This document shows, one piece after another, positions 21,085 through 29,804 of a stretch of 59,171 bases of DNA (positions are counted from its first letter, which is position 1; each line of letters opens with the position of its first letter). The notes below the pieces were generated by a model. The model was not told the origin of the DNA. It did not search any database and saw nothing but the letters and a program-made list of their open reading frames with translations. The stretch is from Fuerstiella sp. GTDB taxonomy: Bacteria > Planctomycetota > Planctomycetia > Planctomycetales > Planctomycetaceae. The DNA lies in contig JABABI010000028.1 in the NCBI GenBank assembly GCA_014238335.1, forward strand, positions 27,280 through 86,450, given 5' to 3'. The translations under genes were made by a program, and so were the position numbers.

Positions 21085-21540
21085 CTGTCAAACCATCAAA
21101 TCAGTGCGAACAAGCCAACAACAACATCAAGACCGAACACTTTCCGTGCGCTCGTCCAGAACGCATTGCGGGGTGCCCCGCCAGACTCATCGACATACAG
21201 TGCTGTCAGTCATCACAATGTGCGGAACCGAGATTGTCGTGTCGCGAAGAGCATCAGCGCACGCCTGCGCACACGTAAGAACCGTTTGCGTCCCACCTAC
21301 TCTGCCTAGACTGAACGCCGTGCAGTTTGATGTCGCACAAACGGCAGCTACGAACAGCGGGCGGCAACAGTCGCCGGACTTTGCCAAAAAACACGACCCG
21401 TTGACGGGACGGAAAAGACACGTACGCCATTTGCCGGCGGCGGTTTCGTCGATCCTCTGCTTTGCTGTCCGCGGACCCGATGTGCAGCCGATAACTACGA
21501 AGACGAAATTCACTCCGCAAATGAAGAATTCCGACATCCC
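21085..21540. other. Divergent intergenic region, no gene recognised
   Basis: The region between the divergent cysE and CPBP genes. Open frames on both strands are shadows without domain or ribosome site. It should hold both promoters, but none could be placed with confidence. Confidence 0.45.
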
Positions 21541-22317
21541 ATGCCAAAGGCTCCCTCACCCGCAAACGACTACTGGGTGGATGCGCGCAAGCCGTTATCG
21601 TGTCTTTTGTTTCTAATCCCATGGATCGCGATTTATGAAGTCGGCGTGCTAATGCTCGCCGATCGCGAACCCGATCGAATTCGAAACGGAGCAGACTACT
21701 GGATGCGATCTCTGCTGTCTCTGGCGGGCCTTGGACAGGTTCTGCTGCTGCCCGTTTTTGTGGTGGGCGTTCTGCTGACGTGGCACATCATTCGGCAACA
21801 CCCCTGGCAGGTGCGGCTGGAAACTCAGGTCGGAATGCTGGCGGAAAGTTTTCTGCTGGCCGTTGCCCTCGTCGCTGCCGGGCAGGTCCACCACCTGCTG
21901 TTTCTGAATCTTCACCCGTCAGCATCCGACGCGAGATTGTTACTGCTGGCGACCGGCGATCTGACTCGGGCCGTGTCGTTTATTGGTGCAGGCGTGTACG
22001 AAGAGGTGATGTTTCGGCTGCTGCTGGTGCCGGCTGCATTTTTCGCGTTTCGGTTGTTCGAATTTCCGAAGAAATGGGCGGCTGTAATGGCAGCCGTGAC
22101 AACCGCGTTCGTTTTTGCGCTGGCACACCACGTCGGCCCCAATGCCGATGCCTTTAATCTGTTTACGTTTTCCTTCCGGGCGGTCGCAGGAGTCTTCTTC
22201 GCTGCAATTTTCTTTCTGCGGGGCTTTGGCATTACCGTTGGGTGCCACGCCGCATACGACCTGCTGGTCGGCGTCTTTCTGGCACCGATCGCGGTGGATT
22301 CAACCGGCACCGGTTGA
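21541..22317 (+). CDS. CPBP family intramembrane metalloprotease
   Basis: A 258-residue polytopic membrane protein of the CPBP/Abi (Rce1-like) family. Motif 1 is GVYEEVMFRLLL (the EExxxR pattern), motif 2 is FALAHHVGP, and motif 3 is GFGITVGCHAAYDL, which together form the glutamate/histidine active site within the membrane. About six hydrophobic helices are visible. Members process prenylated proteins or bacteriocin-like peptides, or have unknown substrates. It lies tail to tail with hemC, 41 bases apart, and has no functional partner nearby. Confidence 0.85.
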   Translation: MPKAPSPANDYWVDARKPLSCLLFLIPWIAIYEVGVLMLADREPDRIRNGADYWMRSLLSLAGLGQVLLLPVFVVGVLLTWHIIRQHPWQVRLETQVGMLAESFLLAVALVAAGQVHHLLFLNLHPSASDARLLLLATGDLTRAVSFIGAGVYEEVMFRLLLVPAAFFAFRLFEFPKKWAAVMAAVTTAFVFALAHHVGPNADAFNLFTFSFRAVAGVFFAAIFFLRGFGITVGCHAAYDLLVGVFLAPIAVDSTGTG

Positions 22318-22358
22318 GTCAACGGTTCGGTCTGCCACGAAAGACAGCGCCACCGATT

Positions 22359-23288
22359 CTATTGGCCTTCAACAAGTCTTTGGCCGCCCGCACTCAACAA
22401 CTGCTGCGCTACAGCCACGCCAATTTCGACTGCGGATTCAGGCGAACCGTCAGAAGTCGCCTCAAGTCTTTCTGTGCCGTCGGCACTCAGCAGTATGCCG
22501 GTCAGTTGCAACTGACCGTTTTCAAGTTCCGTTAATGCCCCCAGTGGTGCGTGACAACCGGCCCGCAGTTCCAGCAACAACGAACGTTCGGCGCGAGTGC
22601 AGAAGGCGACGTTCTGGTCGGTGATCTGTTTAAGGACCTGCTGGACGTCTTCGTCGTCGCTCCGGCACTCGATACCAATCGCCCCCTGGCCCACAGCCGG
22701 GTACATTTCCGGAGGCTGAAGCAAAAAAGATATTCGGTCCTCGAGGCCCAGGCGTCGAAGACCAGCCTCGGCAAGGACGATTGCATCGTATTCGCCGTCA
22801 TCAAGTTTCGCGATTCGAGTTTCGACGTTGCCACGAATTTCCAGCACTCGTAGATCTGGCCGCAAGTGAAGCAGCTGCGCCTGTCGTCGGGGACTACCAG
22901 TGCCGATCCGGGCTTCATTCGGTAAGTCACGCACCGAATTCACGATCGAGGCTCCCTCTGGAAGCAGGATCGCATCAAACTTTGGCGCACGCTGAGGAAT
23001 ACCAGCCAAAAGCAGGCCGTCCGCCGATTCCGTTGGCAAATCCTTCAAACTGTGGACAGCAATGTGCGCGTCGCCATCAAGAACAGATCGTTGGACTTCG
23101 CGGGTAAACAATCCGGCTCCACCAAACTGCCGTAACGGATCCGTTTGGTTTTGGTCACCCTCTGTCCTGACGTGGACAATCACAACGTTGACAGCACAAG
23201 CACCCGTAATGAGCGACTTGACGTGGTGAGCCTGCCACAGGGCAAGTTTGCTGGAACGGGTGGCTATTCGAATTGTGTCGAGGGGCAT
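22359..23288 (-). CDS. hemC: Porphobilinogen deaminase (hydroxymethylbilane synthase)
   Basis: A 309-residue enzyme that joins four porphobilinogens into hydroxymethylbilane in heme synthesis. It starts MPLDTIRIATRSSKLALWQ, the conserved N-terminus, at the ATG at 23288; the open frame continues 61 codons upstream without homology. The conserved AVHSLKDLP, GTGSPRRQAQLL and LEIRGNVETRI segments are present, and the dipyrromethane cofactor cysteine is Cys245 in RAGCHAPLGA. Ribosome site weak. It is divergent from the SufR-type regulator, so heme and Fe-S genes share an upstream region. Confidence 0.95.
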   Translation of the reverse strand: MPLDTIRIATRSSKLALWQAHHVKSLITGACAVNVVIVHVRTEGDQNQTDPLRQFGGAGLFTREVQRSVLDGDAHIAVHSLKDLPTESADGLLLAGIPQRAPKFDAILLPEGASIVNSVRDLPNEARIGTGSPRRQAQLLHLRPDLRVLEIRGNVETRIAKLDDGEYDAIVLAEAGLRRLGLEDRISFLLQPPEMYPAVGQGAIGIECRSDDEDVQQVLKQITDQNVAFCTRAERSLLLELRAGCHAPLGALTELENGQLQLTGILLSADGTERLEATSDGSPESAVEIGVAVAQQLLSAGGQRLVEGQ

Positions 23289-23378
23289 TTTAGACCAGTG
23301 AGCAAAAACGGTGTCCAGGTCAGTGAAGCGGGCGTTTCCAGGATTTTGGTGCCGGTGCCGTGGCATGTTAGGAAATTT

Positions 23379-23395
23379 AATATCTCGGCGATATT
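23379..23395. repeat. Small perfect inverted repeat upstream of hemC
   Basis: AATATC, five-base spacer TCGGC, GATATT, about 90 bases before the hemC start. It could be an operator half-site pair or an RNA hairpin in the hemC leader. There is no independent support. Confidence 0.35.
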
Positions 23396-23481
23396 CAACA
23401 TCCATGGGACGAAATGACCGTTTTGCCCCTTGGGGACACGACTCATTCGCCCAGCTGAGACCTCGTCTCACTTACTGAAAT

Positions 23482-23505
23482 TTTTGACAGGTTAAATTGT
23501 CAAAA
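23482..23505. promoter_or_regulatory. Candidate SufR operator
   Basis: The perfect 8-base arms TTTTGACA and TGTCAAAA are separated by eight bases whose centre, TTAA, is itself palindromic. The element overlaps the predicted -35 of the regulator gene downstream, the position expected for an autorepressed Fe-S-responsive regulator. Confidence 0.65.
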
Positions 23506-23524
23506 GTGTCCTGCCGTGTATGAT
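23497..23524 (+). promoter_or_regulatory. Promoter of the sufR-nuoB-suf operon
   Basis: TTGTCA (23497-23502), 16-base spacer, TATGAT (23519-23524): five of six consensus bases at each box. Transcription would start near 23531. That rules out the ATG at 23520, leaves the one at 23535 too close to the 5' end, and supports the regulator start at 23568. Confidence 0.55.
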
Positions 23525-23567
23525 AGTTCAGAATATGAAGGTGCTAATCGGCACTTGGACGGAAGAC

Positions 23568-24206
23568 ATGGCTTCACTTGATTCCAAAGATCGTGAACTT
23601 CTGGAGCATTTGCACTGCCACAGCGGAGCGAATGTCCAGGATTTGTGCGACGTCCTTGGAGTGACACGAAACGCAATTCGACAGCGTATTTCGCGGCTTG
23701 AAGCGTGTGGACTGTTGGCCAGCGAACAACGGTCCCAACCACGTGGACGTCCGAAAAATGTTTATCATGTGACTACTGACGGACTGCATTCACTGGGTGA
23801 GGATTATCGGGAACTGGCAGTTGTCCTATGGGAGGTGATCTCGCAGATTGAGGATGGTGCCATCAGAGAACAGCTGATTTCTCAGGTTCGGGACCGCTTG
23901 GCGGATCGATTTCGTCGAAAATTGACTCAGAATTCCTCGCCGGACGAACGGCTGGATCAGCTGGCGGACGAGATGAAGATCAGCGGGTTTAACGTCGAAA
24001 GCGATCATTCAGCATCTTTGCCGATCCTGCGAGAAACCAATTGCCCGTTTCCGATGCTGGCGGATGTGGATGAAACGATCTGTCAGGTCGAACGGCAGGT
24101 TTTGGAGCAGGTGTTGGGGGCTCCAGTGGAGTTCAAGAATCGGTGCCGTGACGGGCATCACTGTTGTGAGTTTGAAGTTCAGGTGGGGAGCGCGGGAAAG
24201 ACCTGA
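23568..24206 (+). CDS. sufR: SufR-type Fe-S-sensing transcriptional repressor
   Basis: A 212-residue winged-helix regulator. The N-terminal HTH is at about residues 5-70 (ELLEHLHC, VQDLCDVLGVTRNAIRQRIS, RGRPKNVYHVT wing). The C-terminal half carries cysteines spaced C-x12-C-x20-C-x5-CC (TNCPFPML, TICQVE, KNRCRDGHHCCEFEV), as in SufR proteins that bind an Fe-S cluster and repress suf genes when the cluster is present. The start at 23568 has GGAAG before it and fits the promoter; ATGs at 23520 and 23535 are alternatives. The gene heads an operon with nuoB, sufC, sufB and sufD, which strongly supports the assignment. Confidence 0.88.
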   Translation: MASLDSKDRELLEHLHCHSGANVQDLCDVLGVTRNAIRQRISRLEACGLLASEQRSQPRGRPKNVYHVTTDGLHSLGEDYRELAVVLWEVISQIEDGAIREQLISQVRDRLADRFRRKLTQNSSPDERLDQLADEMKISGFNVESDHSASLPILRETNCPFPMLADVDETICQVERQVLEQVLGAPVEFKNRCRDGHHCCEFEVQVGSAGKT

Positions 24207-24293
24207 ACCAAAGGTCGGAAATCGCCCCCTGCGATTGAAACAAGTGGTTACGCTGATAGAGTTTGCGGTTCGCATTTCCCGTGATGTGGCGTC

Positions 24294-24887
24294 ATGGGAT
24301 TCAGTCAAACCGCGACTTCGTTGAAACAACTCGTCTGGAACCTGACCGACATGACATGGATTGAAGGACGCTTCGAAGAGAACGTCATTACCACCACGAT
24401 GGAAGATGCCATGAACTGGGGACAGCAGTCCAGTATCTGGCCGATGACTTTTGGATTGGCCTGCTGTGCCATTGAGATGATGGCGACTGGTGCCAGCAAG
24501 TACGACATCGACCGCTTTGGGGCGGGGGCTTTTCGAGCCACTCCGCGTCAGGCCGATCTGATGATCGTGGCGGGCACGGTAACATTTAAAATGGCCAGCC
24601 GAGTCCGGCGACTGTACGAGCAGATGGCGGATCCGAAGTATGTCATCGCGATGGGCGCATGTACTGTTGGTGGTGGACCGTACTTCAAGCACGGCTACCA
24701 CGTTGTGAAGGGCGTGGATCTGGTCGTGCCCGTGGACGTCTACGTTCCCGGGTGTCCTCCACGTCCGGAAGCACTGCTGGAAGGTTTGATGAGAATTCAG
24801 GACAAGATCAAAGCTCGTAAGGTCACGAAGGGCGAACAGGAACTGCCCGTTCCTCATCACAGCGGGTATTCAGCACTGAATGTGTAA
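24294..24887 (+). CDS. nuoB: NADH-quinone oxidoreductase subunit B
   Basis: A 197-residue subunit of complex I that holds cluster N2, the last Fe-S centre before quinone. The four ligands are present: Cys57 and Cys58 ([11 protein letters not shown]), Cys123 ([10 protein letters not shown]) and Cys154 ([14 protein letters not shown]). The ATG at 24294 has no clear ribosome site; the in-frame ATG at 24351 would still keep all ligands. The gene lies 87 bases after the SufR-type regulator and 189 before sufC. It is separated from, and opposite in strand to, the membrane-arm nuo genes at 30324-38457, an unusual location. Confidence 0.93.
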   Translation: MGFSQTATSLKQLVWNLTDMTWIEGRFEENVITTTMEDAMNWGQQSSIWPMTFGLACCAIEMMATGASKYDIDRFGAGAFRATPRQADLMIVAGTVTFKMASRVRRLYEQMADPKYVIAMGACTVGGGPYFKHGYHVVKGVDLVVPVDVYVPGCPPRPEALLEGLMRIQDKIKARKVTKGEQELPVPHHSGYSALNV

Positions 24888-24898
24888 GTCAGTCTGAA

Positions 24899-24949
24899 CC
24901 GGCAGCATGCTGTCGGCAGAATCGGATTCGAATTCGCCACATCGAATCC
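24899..24949. repeat. Two short inverted repeats between nuoB and sufC
   Basis: A near-perfect 18-base palindrome (CCGGCAGCATGCTGTCGG, 24899-24916, one mismatched pair) lies 11 bases after the nuoB stop. It is followed by GGATTCG-N12-CGAATCC (24924-24949). No T-run follows, so these are more likely processing or stability hairpins than terminators. Confidence 0.45.
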
Positions 24950-25076
24950 CGTTGAAATAGTTTAACCGTTTGACTGAATCTCGAGCTGACCAACCCACAA
25001 AGACTGTCCGCTTTAACCGGTGGATTGCCGTCGGTGGGACTGGACCGCTCTGACACTACAAGGAAATGCGAACGCG

Positions 25077-25889
25077 ATGAGCAGTTTGCTGAAGATTACT
25101 GATCTGCACGTTTCTGTTGCCGACACGCCGATTCTGAAGGGCGTGAACATGGAGATTCGCCAGGGCGAGATTCACGCTCTGATGGGTCCCAACGGCTCCG
25201 GCAAAAGTACGCTGGCCTACGCTCTGGCGGGTCATCCGAATTATGCGATCACCGGCGGTTCGATCGAAATCGACGGCGGCAATATCACTGAAATGGAAGC
25301 GGACGAACGAGCCAGACTCGGCATGTTCCTGGCATTTCAGTATCCGGTGGTGATTCCAGGCGTCAAAGTGGCCGACTTCATTCGCCATGCTGTCAGCAAC
25401 ATTCGTAATCCGGACCGCAAAGAGGGCGAAGGCCTGATTGGCATGCGTGAATTCCGCAAGGAAATCAAGGCACGCATGGAAGAACTGGGCATGGACGTCG
25501 AATTCGCTCGGCGTTATCTGAATGACGGATTCTCAGGCGGCGAAAAGAAACGCATGGAGATTCTGCAGATGGCGATGCTGCAGCCGAAGTTCGCGGTTCT
25601 GGACGAAACCGACAGCGGTCTGGACAGCGATGCCGTCCGAGTCGTCAGCGAAGGTCTGGCGAAACTGAGCGGACCGGAAATGGGCGTGTTGATCATTACG
25701 CACCACGAACGTCTGCTCGAATTCAATCCGCCTCAATACACACACGTAATACTTGGTGGCCGCATCGTCGAAATCGGTGACGCGGCTCTGGCTCACGATC
25801 TGCATGCAAACGGTTATGCCACCGTTCGAGAACGTCACCCTGAAGCCGCGGCCGACAATGCCAAAGCTGAAGAAGCTGCGGCAGTTTAG
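25077..25889 (+). CDS. sufC: Fe-S cluster assembly ATPase SufC
   Basis: A 270-residue cytoplasmic ABC-type ATPase that drives the SufBCD scaffold. Walker A GPNGSGKS (residues 37-44), Q-loop FQYP (about 88), signature FSGGEKKR (152-159) and Walker B FAVLDETDSGLD (about 172-183) are all present. The start MSSLLKITD at 25077 is preceded by AAGGAAA. The frame is open from 25020, but those residues are not conserved. The short Ala/Glu-rich C-terminal tail is unremarkable. Confidence 0.97.
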   Translation: MSSLLKITDLHVSVADTPILKGVNMEIRQGEIHALMGPNGSGKSTLAYALAGHPNYAITGGSIEIDGGNITEMEADERARLGMFLAFQYPVVIPGVKVADFIRHAVSNIRNPDRKEGEGLIGMREFRKEIKARMEELGMDVEFARRYLNDGFSGGEKKRMEILQMAMLQPKFAVLDETDSGLDSDAVRVVSEGLAKLSGPEMGVLIITHHERLLEFNPPQYTHVILGGRIVEIGDAALAHDLHANGYATVRERHPEAAADNAKAEEAAAV

Positions 25890-25909
25890 TTATTCCTGGA
25901 TTAGCTTCG

Positions 25910-25964
25910 GTAGGGTCCGTTGAGCGGGCCATCAACCAACATCGGTCCGCACAGCGGACCCTAC
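25910..25964. repeat. REP-like inverted pair (REPIN-type element) upstream of sufB
   Basis: Two related units face each other: GTAGGGTCCGTTGAGCGGGCC on one strand at 25910-25930 and, on the other, a unit beginning GTAGGGTCCGCTGTGCGG (25964 downwards). Within the second unit GGTCCGC-ACA-GCGGACC (25944-25960) forms a strong hairpin 20 bases before the sufB ATG. The pattern matches small palindromic repeats seen between genes in planctomycete genomes; copy number elsewhere cannot be judged here. Confidence 0.6.
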
Positions 25965-25979
25965 AAATTGAGAATCAAT

Positions 25980-27395
25980 ATGAGTACCGACGCACCGGAA
26001 AAAGAAGAAATTGGAATCGGCGATTATCAGTTCGGCTTCCATGACTCCACCGACAACTACGAATTCAAAAGTCGTAAGGGCCTGGACCGTGAAATCGTTG
26101 GGCAGATTTCTGAGATGAAGAATGAACCCGCGTGGATGCGGGACTTTCGCTTGAAGTCGCTGGAGATTTTTGAGTCTAGACCAATGCCCAACTGGGGCGG
26201 CGACATGTCGGAACTCGACTTCAATGACATCTACTATTACATGAAAGCGACGAAAGGACAGGAACGCAGTTGGGACGATGTTCCGGACGATATCCGCAAG
26301 ACGTATGATCGACTGGGGATTCCTGAAGCGGAAAAGAAGTTTCTCTCCGGCGTGAAGGCTCAGTACGACTCAGAAGTCGTGTACGGCAGCCTGAAGGAAG
26401 ACCTTTCCAAAGACGGAGTTTTGTTCACTGATACTGATTCTGCCCTGCGAGAACACCCGGAAATTTTCCGCGAATACTTCGGCACGATCATTCCGCCGGA
26501 AGATAATAAATTTGCAGCTCTCAATAGTGCCGTCTGGTCTGGTGGTTCATTCATCTATGTTCCGCCAGGCGTCCATATCGAATTCCCACTGCAGGCGTAC
26601 TTCCGCATCAATAGCCAAAACATGGGGCAGTTTGAACGCACTCTGATTATCGTTGATGAAGGGGCATCGGCCCACTATGTCGAAGGCTGTACGGCACCAA
26701 CGTACAGCAGCGATAGTCTGCACAGTGCTGTCGTGGAAATCGTCGTCAAGCAAGGCGGGCGGTTCCGCTATACGACCATTCAGAACTGGTCCAACAACGT
26801 CTATAACCTCGTCACCAAACGAGCGATGGCCTACCGTGATGCTCTAATGGAATGGGTCGACGGCAATCTCGGCAGTCGACTGACCATGAAGTATCCGGCC
26901 ATCTATCTGATGGAACCCGGAGCACGCGGCGAAACGCTGTCCATCGCCTTTGCCGGTGATCATCAGCATCAGGATGCTGGTGCCAAGATGGTGCACTGTG
27001 CTCCTCATACCAGCAGTCGCATCATCAGCAAGAGTATCAGTAAAGATGGCGGACGCAGCAGTTATCGCGGACTGGTGAAGGTCGAAGACGGTGCTCACCA
27101 CTGCAAAAGCAACGTCGTCTGTGACGCTTTGATTCTGGATCCGGACAGCAAGAGCGACACGTATCCGTACATCGAAGTGGAAGAACAGGAAGTGGCCATC
27201 GAACACGAAGCCAGTGTCAGCAAAATCGCTGAAGAACAGCTGTTTTATCTAATGAGTCGTGGCCTCTCTGAAGCGGAAGCCAGTGCGATGATCGTCACAG
27301 GATTCATCGAACCACTGGTGAAGGAGCTCCCCATGGAATACGCCGTCGAAATGAATCGTCTAATTGAACTGCAAATGGAAGGCAGCGTCGGCTGA
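25980..27395 (+). CDS. sufB: Fe-S cluster assembly scaffold SufB
   Basis: A 471-residue core scaffold protein of the SufBC2D complex on which clusters are built. Conserved features include [59 protein letters not shown] and the C-terminal [20 protein letters not shown] with nearby glutamate/histidine residues. The start is the ATG at 25980 ([10 protein letters not shown]), just after the REP-like element; the open frame extends 20 codons upstream into that repeat and is rejected. A small hairpin (GACCGG-atggg-CCGGTC, 27394-27410) overlaps the stop codon. Confidence 0.97.
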   Translation: MSTDAPEKEEIGIGDYQFGFHDSTDNYEFKSRKGLDREIVGQISEMKNEPAWMRDFRLKSLEIFESRPMPNWGGDMSELDFNDIYYYMKATKGQERSWDDVPDDIRKTYDRLGIPEAEKKFLSGVKAQYDSEVVYGSLKEDLSKDGVLFTDTDSALREHPEIFREYFGTIIPPEDNKFAALNSAVWSGGSFIYVPPGVHIEFPLQAYFRINSQNMGQFERTLIIVDEGASAHYVEGCTAPTYSSDSLHSAVVEIVVKQGGRFRYTTIQNWSNNVYNLVTKRAMAYRDALMEWVDGNLGSRLTMKYPAIYLMEPGARGETLSIAFAGDHQHQDAGAKMVHCAPHTSSRIISKSISKDGGRSSYRGLVKVEDGAHHCKSNVVCDALILDPDSKSDTYPYIEVEEQEVAIEHEASVSKIAEEQLFYLMSRGLSEAEASAMIVTGFIEPLVKELPMEYAVEMNRLIELQMEGSVG

Positions 27396-27657
27396 CCGGA
27401 TGGGCCGGTCGGCCCGTGGCGACGAACGTCCGGTTTGACTCCGATGAAGGTCGCGCCGCCGAAATCGGTGAATCGGCAGCAGGGTTTGTTATTGCAGAAT
27501 GTGTGGGACAGGCGGCAGGAGATTTAATTCCGCCCGTCCAGCTCTCAATCTCAGCTTCAGCTTTAAGACGACATTCGAACAGAACATCGATCAACTCGGC
27601 GGTGCGACGCTTCACGTCCTGCCGCCCACCACGCCAACAAGGATCGAAGATCCCCCT

Positions 27658-28989
27658 ATGACTGTTACTATTGATATTGATCGCATCGGGTTTAGTGCCG
27701 AGATCTTCGAAGAGTTTCTCAGCACGCGGACCGAACCGTCGTGGATCACGGATGCCCGTCGAGCCGCATTTGCAAAATACGAAGAGCTGCTGGGCGAAGA
27801 ACTCAACCCGGAAGAATTCAAACGGGTTGACCTGAGAATCTTTAACGCCGCAAAGTTTCGGCCGTCGACTGATGAGTCAGATGCGTCTTCCATCAGCACT
27901 CTGCTGGCCAGCGAAACCGAATACGGAGGCAGCATCAGACACGTTGATGGCACAACGACACATGAGAATGTGAGTGAAGACATTACTGGCAATGGCGTTT
28001 TGTTCGGTGATCTGCAGACACTGCTGACTGAAAACCGTGAACTGCTGGAGCCGTACTTTCTGAAGCAGGCCGTGCGTCCGGACGCGGATCGTTTTTCCGC
28101 ATGGCACGCCGCCTTCTGGACCAGCGGTACTTTGCTGTATGTTCCGCAGGGAGTGGATGTCGACCTGCCGCTGCACAGTCTGATTGCTCATACTTCTGAC
28201 GGCGTTGCTGACTTTGGCCACACTCTGATCATCGTCGAGGACGAAGCAAAGGCGACACTGCTGGAAGAAACAACGTCCACCAACGAAGACCACAGCGGAC
28301 TGCACGTCGGGTGTGTGGAATTGATTGTTGGCAAGTATGCAAATCTGCGCTACGTTCAGCTGCAGAACTGGAATCAGAAAACGTGGCATTTTGCTCACCA
28401 GGCCGGCAATGTGGCCAGCCAAGGTTCGCTGCAGTGGACGGTCGTGGGACTGGGCAGCAAGCTCAGTCATATTCACCAGGACGTCAACCTGAACGGTCGA
28501 GCCGCTACGGCGGAGGTCAACGGTGTCACATTCGCCAGCGACCGTCAGAAAATTTCTTACTACACTCAGCAGCATCACAAGGCGCAGGGAACGCACAGCG
28601 ACCTGTTGTATAAGGAAGTTCTGCGTGACGAATCCCGCGTGATCTGGCGAGGGATGATCAAGGTGGATGCGGCGGCTCAGCAGACCGACGGCTATCAGCG
28701 CAGCGACGCACTCATGCTGAGCAGCGACACTCGCTGCGACAGTATTCCCGGTCTGGAAATTGAGGCCGATGATGTGCGTTGCACTCACGGTGCCACGACT
28801 GGCCGCGTTGACGAAGAGCAGATCTTCTACGCGGAAAGCCGAGGTATCTCAGAGAAAGAAGCCATGCACATGATTGTGGAAGGCTTCTTTCAGCAGGTCT
28901 ACGACCGCATTCCCATCGAAATCGTCCGCGAAACACTTAGCCGCACCGTGCAGGGCAAGCTCGGCATCGAATCCATGACGGTCGTGTGA
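27658..28989 (+). CDS. sufD: Fe-S cluster assembly protein SufD
   Basis: A 443-residue SufB paralogue that partners SufB in the SufBC2D scaffold. Shared SufB/D features are FSAWHAAFWTSGTLLYVPQG, LIIVEDEAKATLLEE, VWRGMIKVDAAAQQTDGYQR and the C-terminal SRGISEKEAMHMIVEGFFQQ. The ATG at 27658 starts MTVTIDIDR. The frame is open upstream to 27499 with unrelated residues. A 262-base gap separates it from sufB with no clear terminator, so it is probably in the same transcript. No sufS, sufU or sufE follows, so the cysteine desulfurase must be encoded elsewhere. Confidence 0.95.
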   Translation: MTVTIDIDRIGFSAEIFEEFLSTRTEPSWITDARRAAFAKYEELLGEELNPEEFKRVDLRIFNAAKFRPSTDESDASSISTLLASETEYGGSIRHVDGTTTHENVSEDITGNGVLFGDLQTLLTENRELLEPYFLKQAVRPDADRFSAWHAAFWTSGTLLYVPQGVDVDLPLHSLIAHTSDGVADFGHTLIIVEDEAKATLLEETTSTNEDHSGLHVGCVELIVGKYANLRYVQLQNWNQKTWHFAHQAGNVASQGSLQWTVVGLGSKLSHIHQDVNLNGRAATAEVNGVTFASDRQKISYYTQQHHKAQGTHSDLLYKEVLRDESRVIWRGMIKVDAAAQQTDGYQRSDALMLSSDTRCDSIPGLEIEADDVRCTHGATTGRVDEEQIFYAESRGISEKEAMHMIVEGFFQQVYDRIPIEIVRETLSRTVQGKLGIESMTVV

Positions 28990-29138
28990 CGCCTGGGGCA
29001 TCGCTTCCGCACAGCATTTGTGTCATGACGAACTCTGATTCCCAGCGATTGACGGGCGCGAAGTGATCTTGCCCTGATTTGCCTGAACCGCCAAAATTCG
29101 CACGACTTGTTTTCACAACGCTCAAGGATGAGCCGCCC

Positions 29139-29729
29139 GTGCGCTCAAAGTACGCCTCAATTCGACGTAACACCACCGCCTGTCTGCTGCTCGGCATGAT
29201 TGCGGCAGCCGGCTGTCTTTCCGGGACATTGCCCAGCCGAACACTGCAGGGCGCGAACGCGATTCAGGTGCCGGTTGAACGCTATGATCTTATCTGGGAG
29301 CGTGCCGTTGCGGTGCTGAACAATTACCACTTCATTATTGCTCGCGAGAGTAAACTTGAGGGCATGATTGAAACCCAGTACCGAGCTGGCGCAAATCTGC
29401 TGGAACCCTGGCACCACGATTCCGTGGGGTATGGCAACAGGCTGGAAAGTACACTGCAATCGATTCGACGTCGTGTTGTCGTGACGTTTCAGAATACCGC
29501 CGACAACATGTTGATTGTGAGTGTTCGCGTTGACAAGGAAATCGAAGACGTGCCCGGCCTTGCAGCCAACTACGAAGGTGGAGCTACGTTCCGTGATTCC
29601 AATCCACTGCAACGTGACCTGGACCAGGTGATCGGACAGACGGGCCCGTCGAGGTGGCTTTCGCGGGGCACAGATCCGGCACTGGAAGTCGAACTACTTA
29701 GCCAGATTCGACACGCCGTACTTCGCTGA
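29139..29729 (+). CDS. Lipoprotein of unknown function
   Basis: A 196-residue predicted lipoprotein from the GTG at 29139, chosen because AAGGATGAG lies upstream and because it gives a compact signal (SIRRNTTACLLLGMIAAAGC, lipobox cysteine at about residue 26). The open frame from 29079 would add 20 residues. The mature part is a small alpha/beta domain (YDLIWERAVAVLNNYHFIIA, RRRVVVTFQNTADNMLIVSV) that resembles short outer-membrane-associated planctomycete lipoproteins. I do not recognise the family. It follows sufD by 149 bases. Confidence 0.72.
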   Translation: MRSKYASIRRNTTACLLLGMIAAAGCLSGTLPSRTLQGANAIQVPVERYDLIWERAVAVLNNYHFIIARESKLEGMIETQYRAGANLLEPWHHDSVGYGNRLESTLQSIRRRVVVTFQNTADNMLIVSVRVDKEIEDVPGLAANYEGGATFRDSNPLQRDLDQVIGQTGPSRWLSRGTDPALEVELLSQIRHAVLR

Positions 29730-29804
29730 GCAGGCCTCAGTCTGCGAAGTGCCACAGTTGGTCACCATTCCCGTTACGCCTGAAGCTTCCGCTGCAGCCG
29801 TTCT

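Noticed and set aside
23484..23489. TTGACA as a -35 box on the plus strand
   Set aside because: No reasonable -10 lies 15-19 bases downstream; TTGTCA at 23497 with TATGAT fits better.
24009..24860. 283-codon minus-strand frame across sufR and nuoB
   Set aside because: It spans two real genes on the other strand and has no recognisable motif.
27877..28788. 303-codon minus-strand frame inside sufD
   Set aside because: Antisense shadow of a clearly conserved gene, a result of codon bias.
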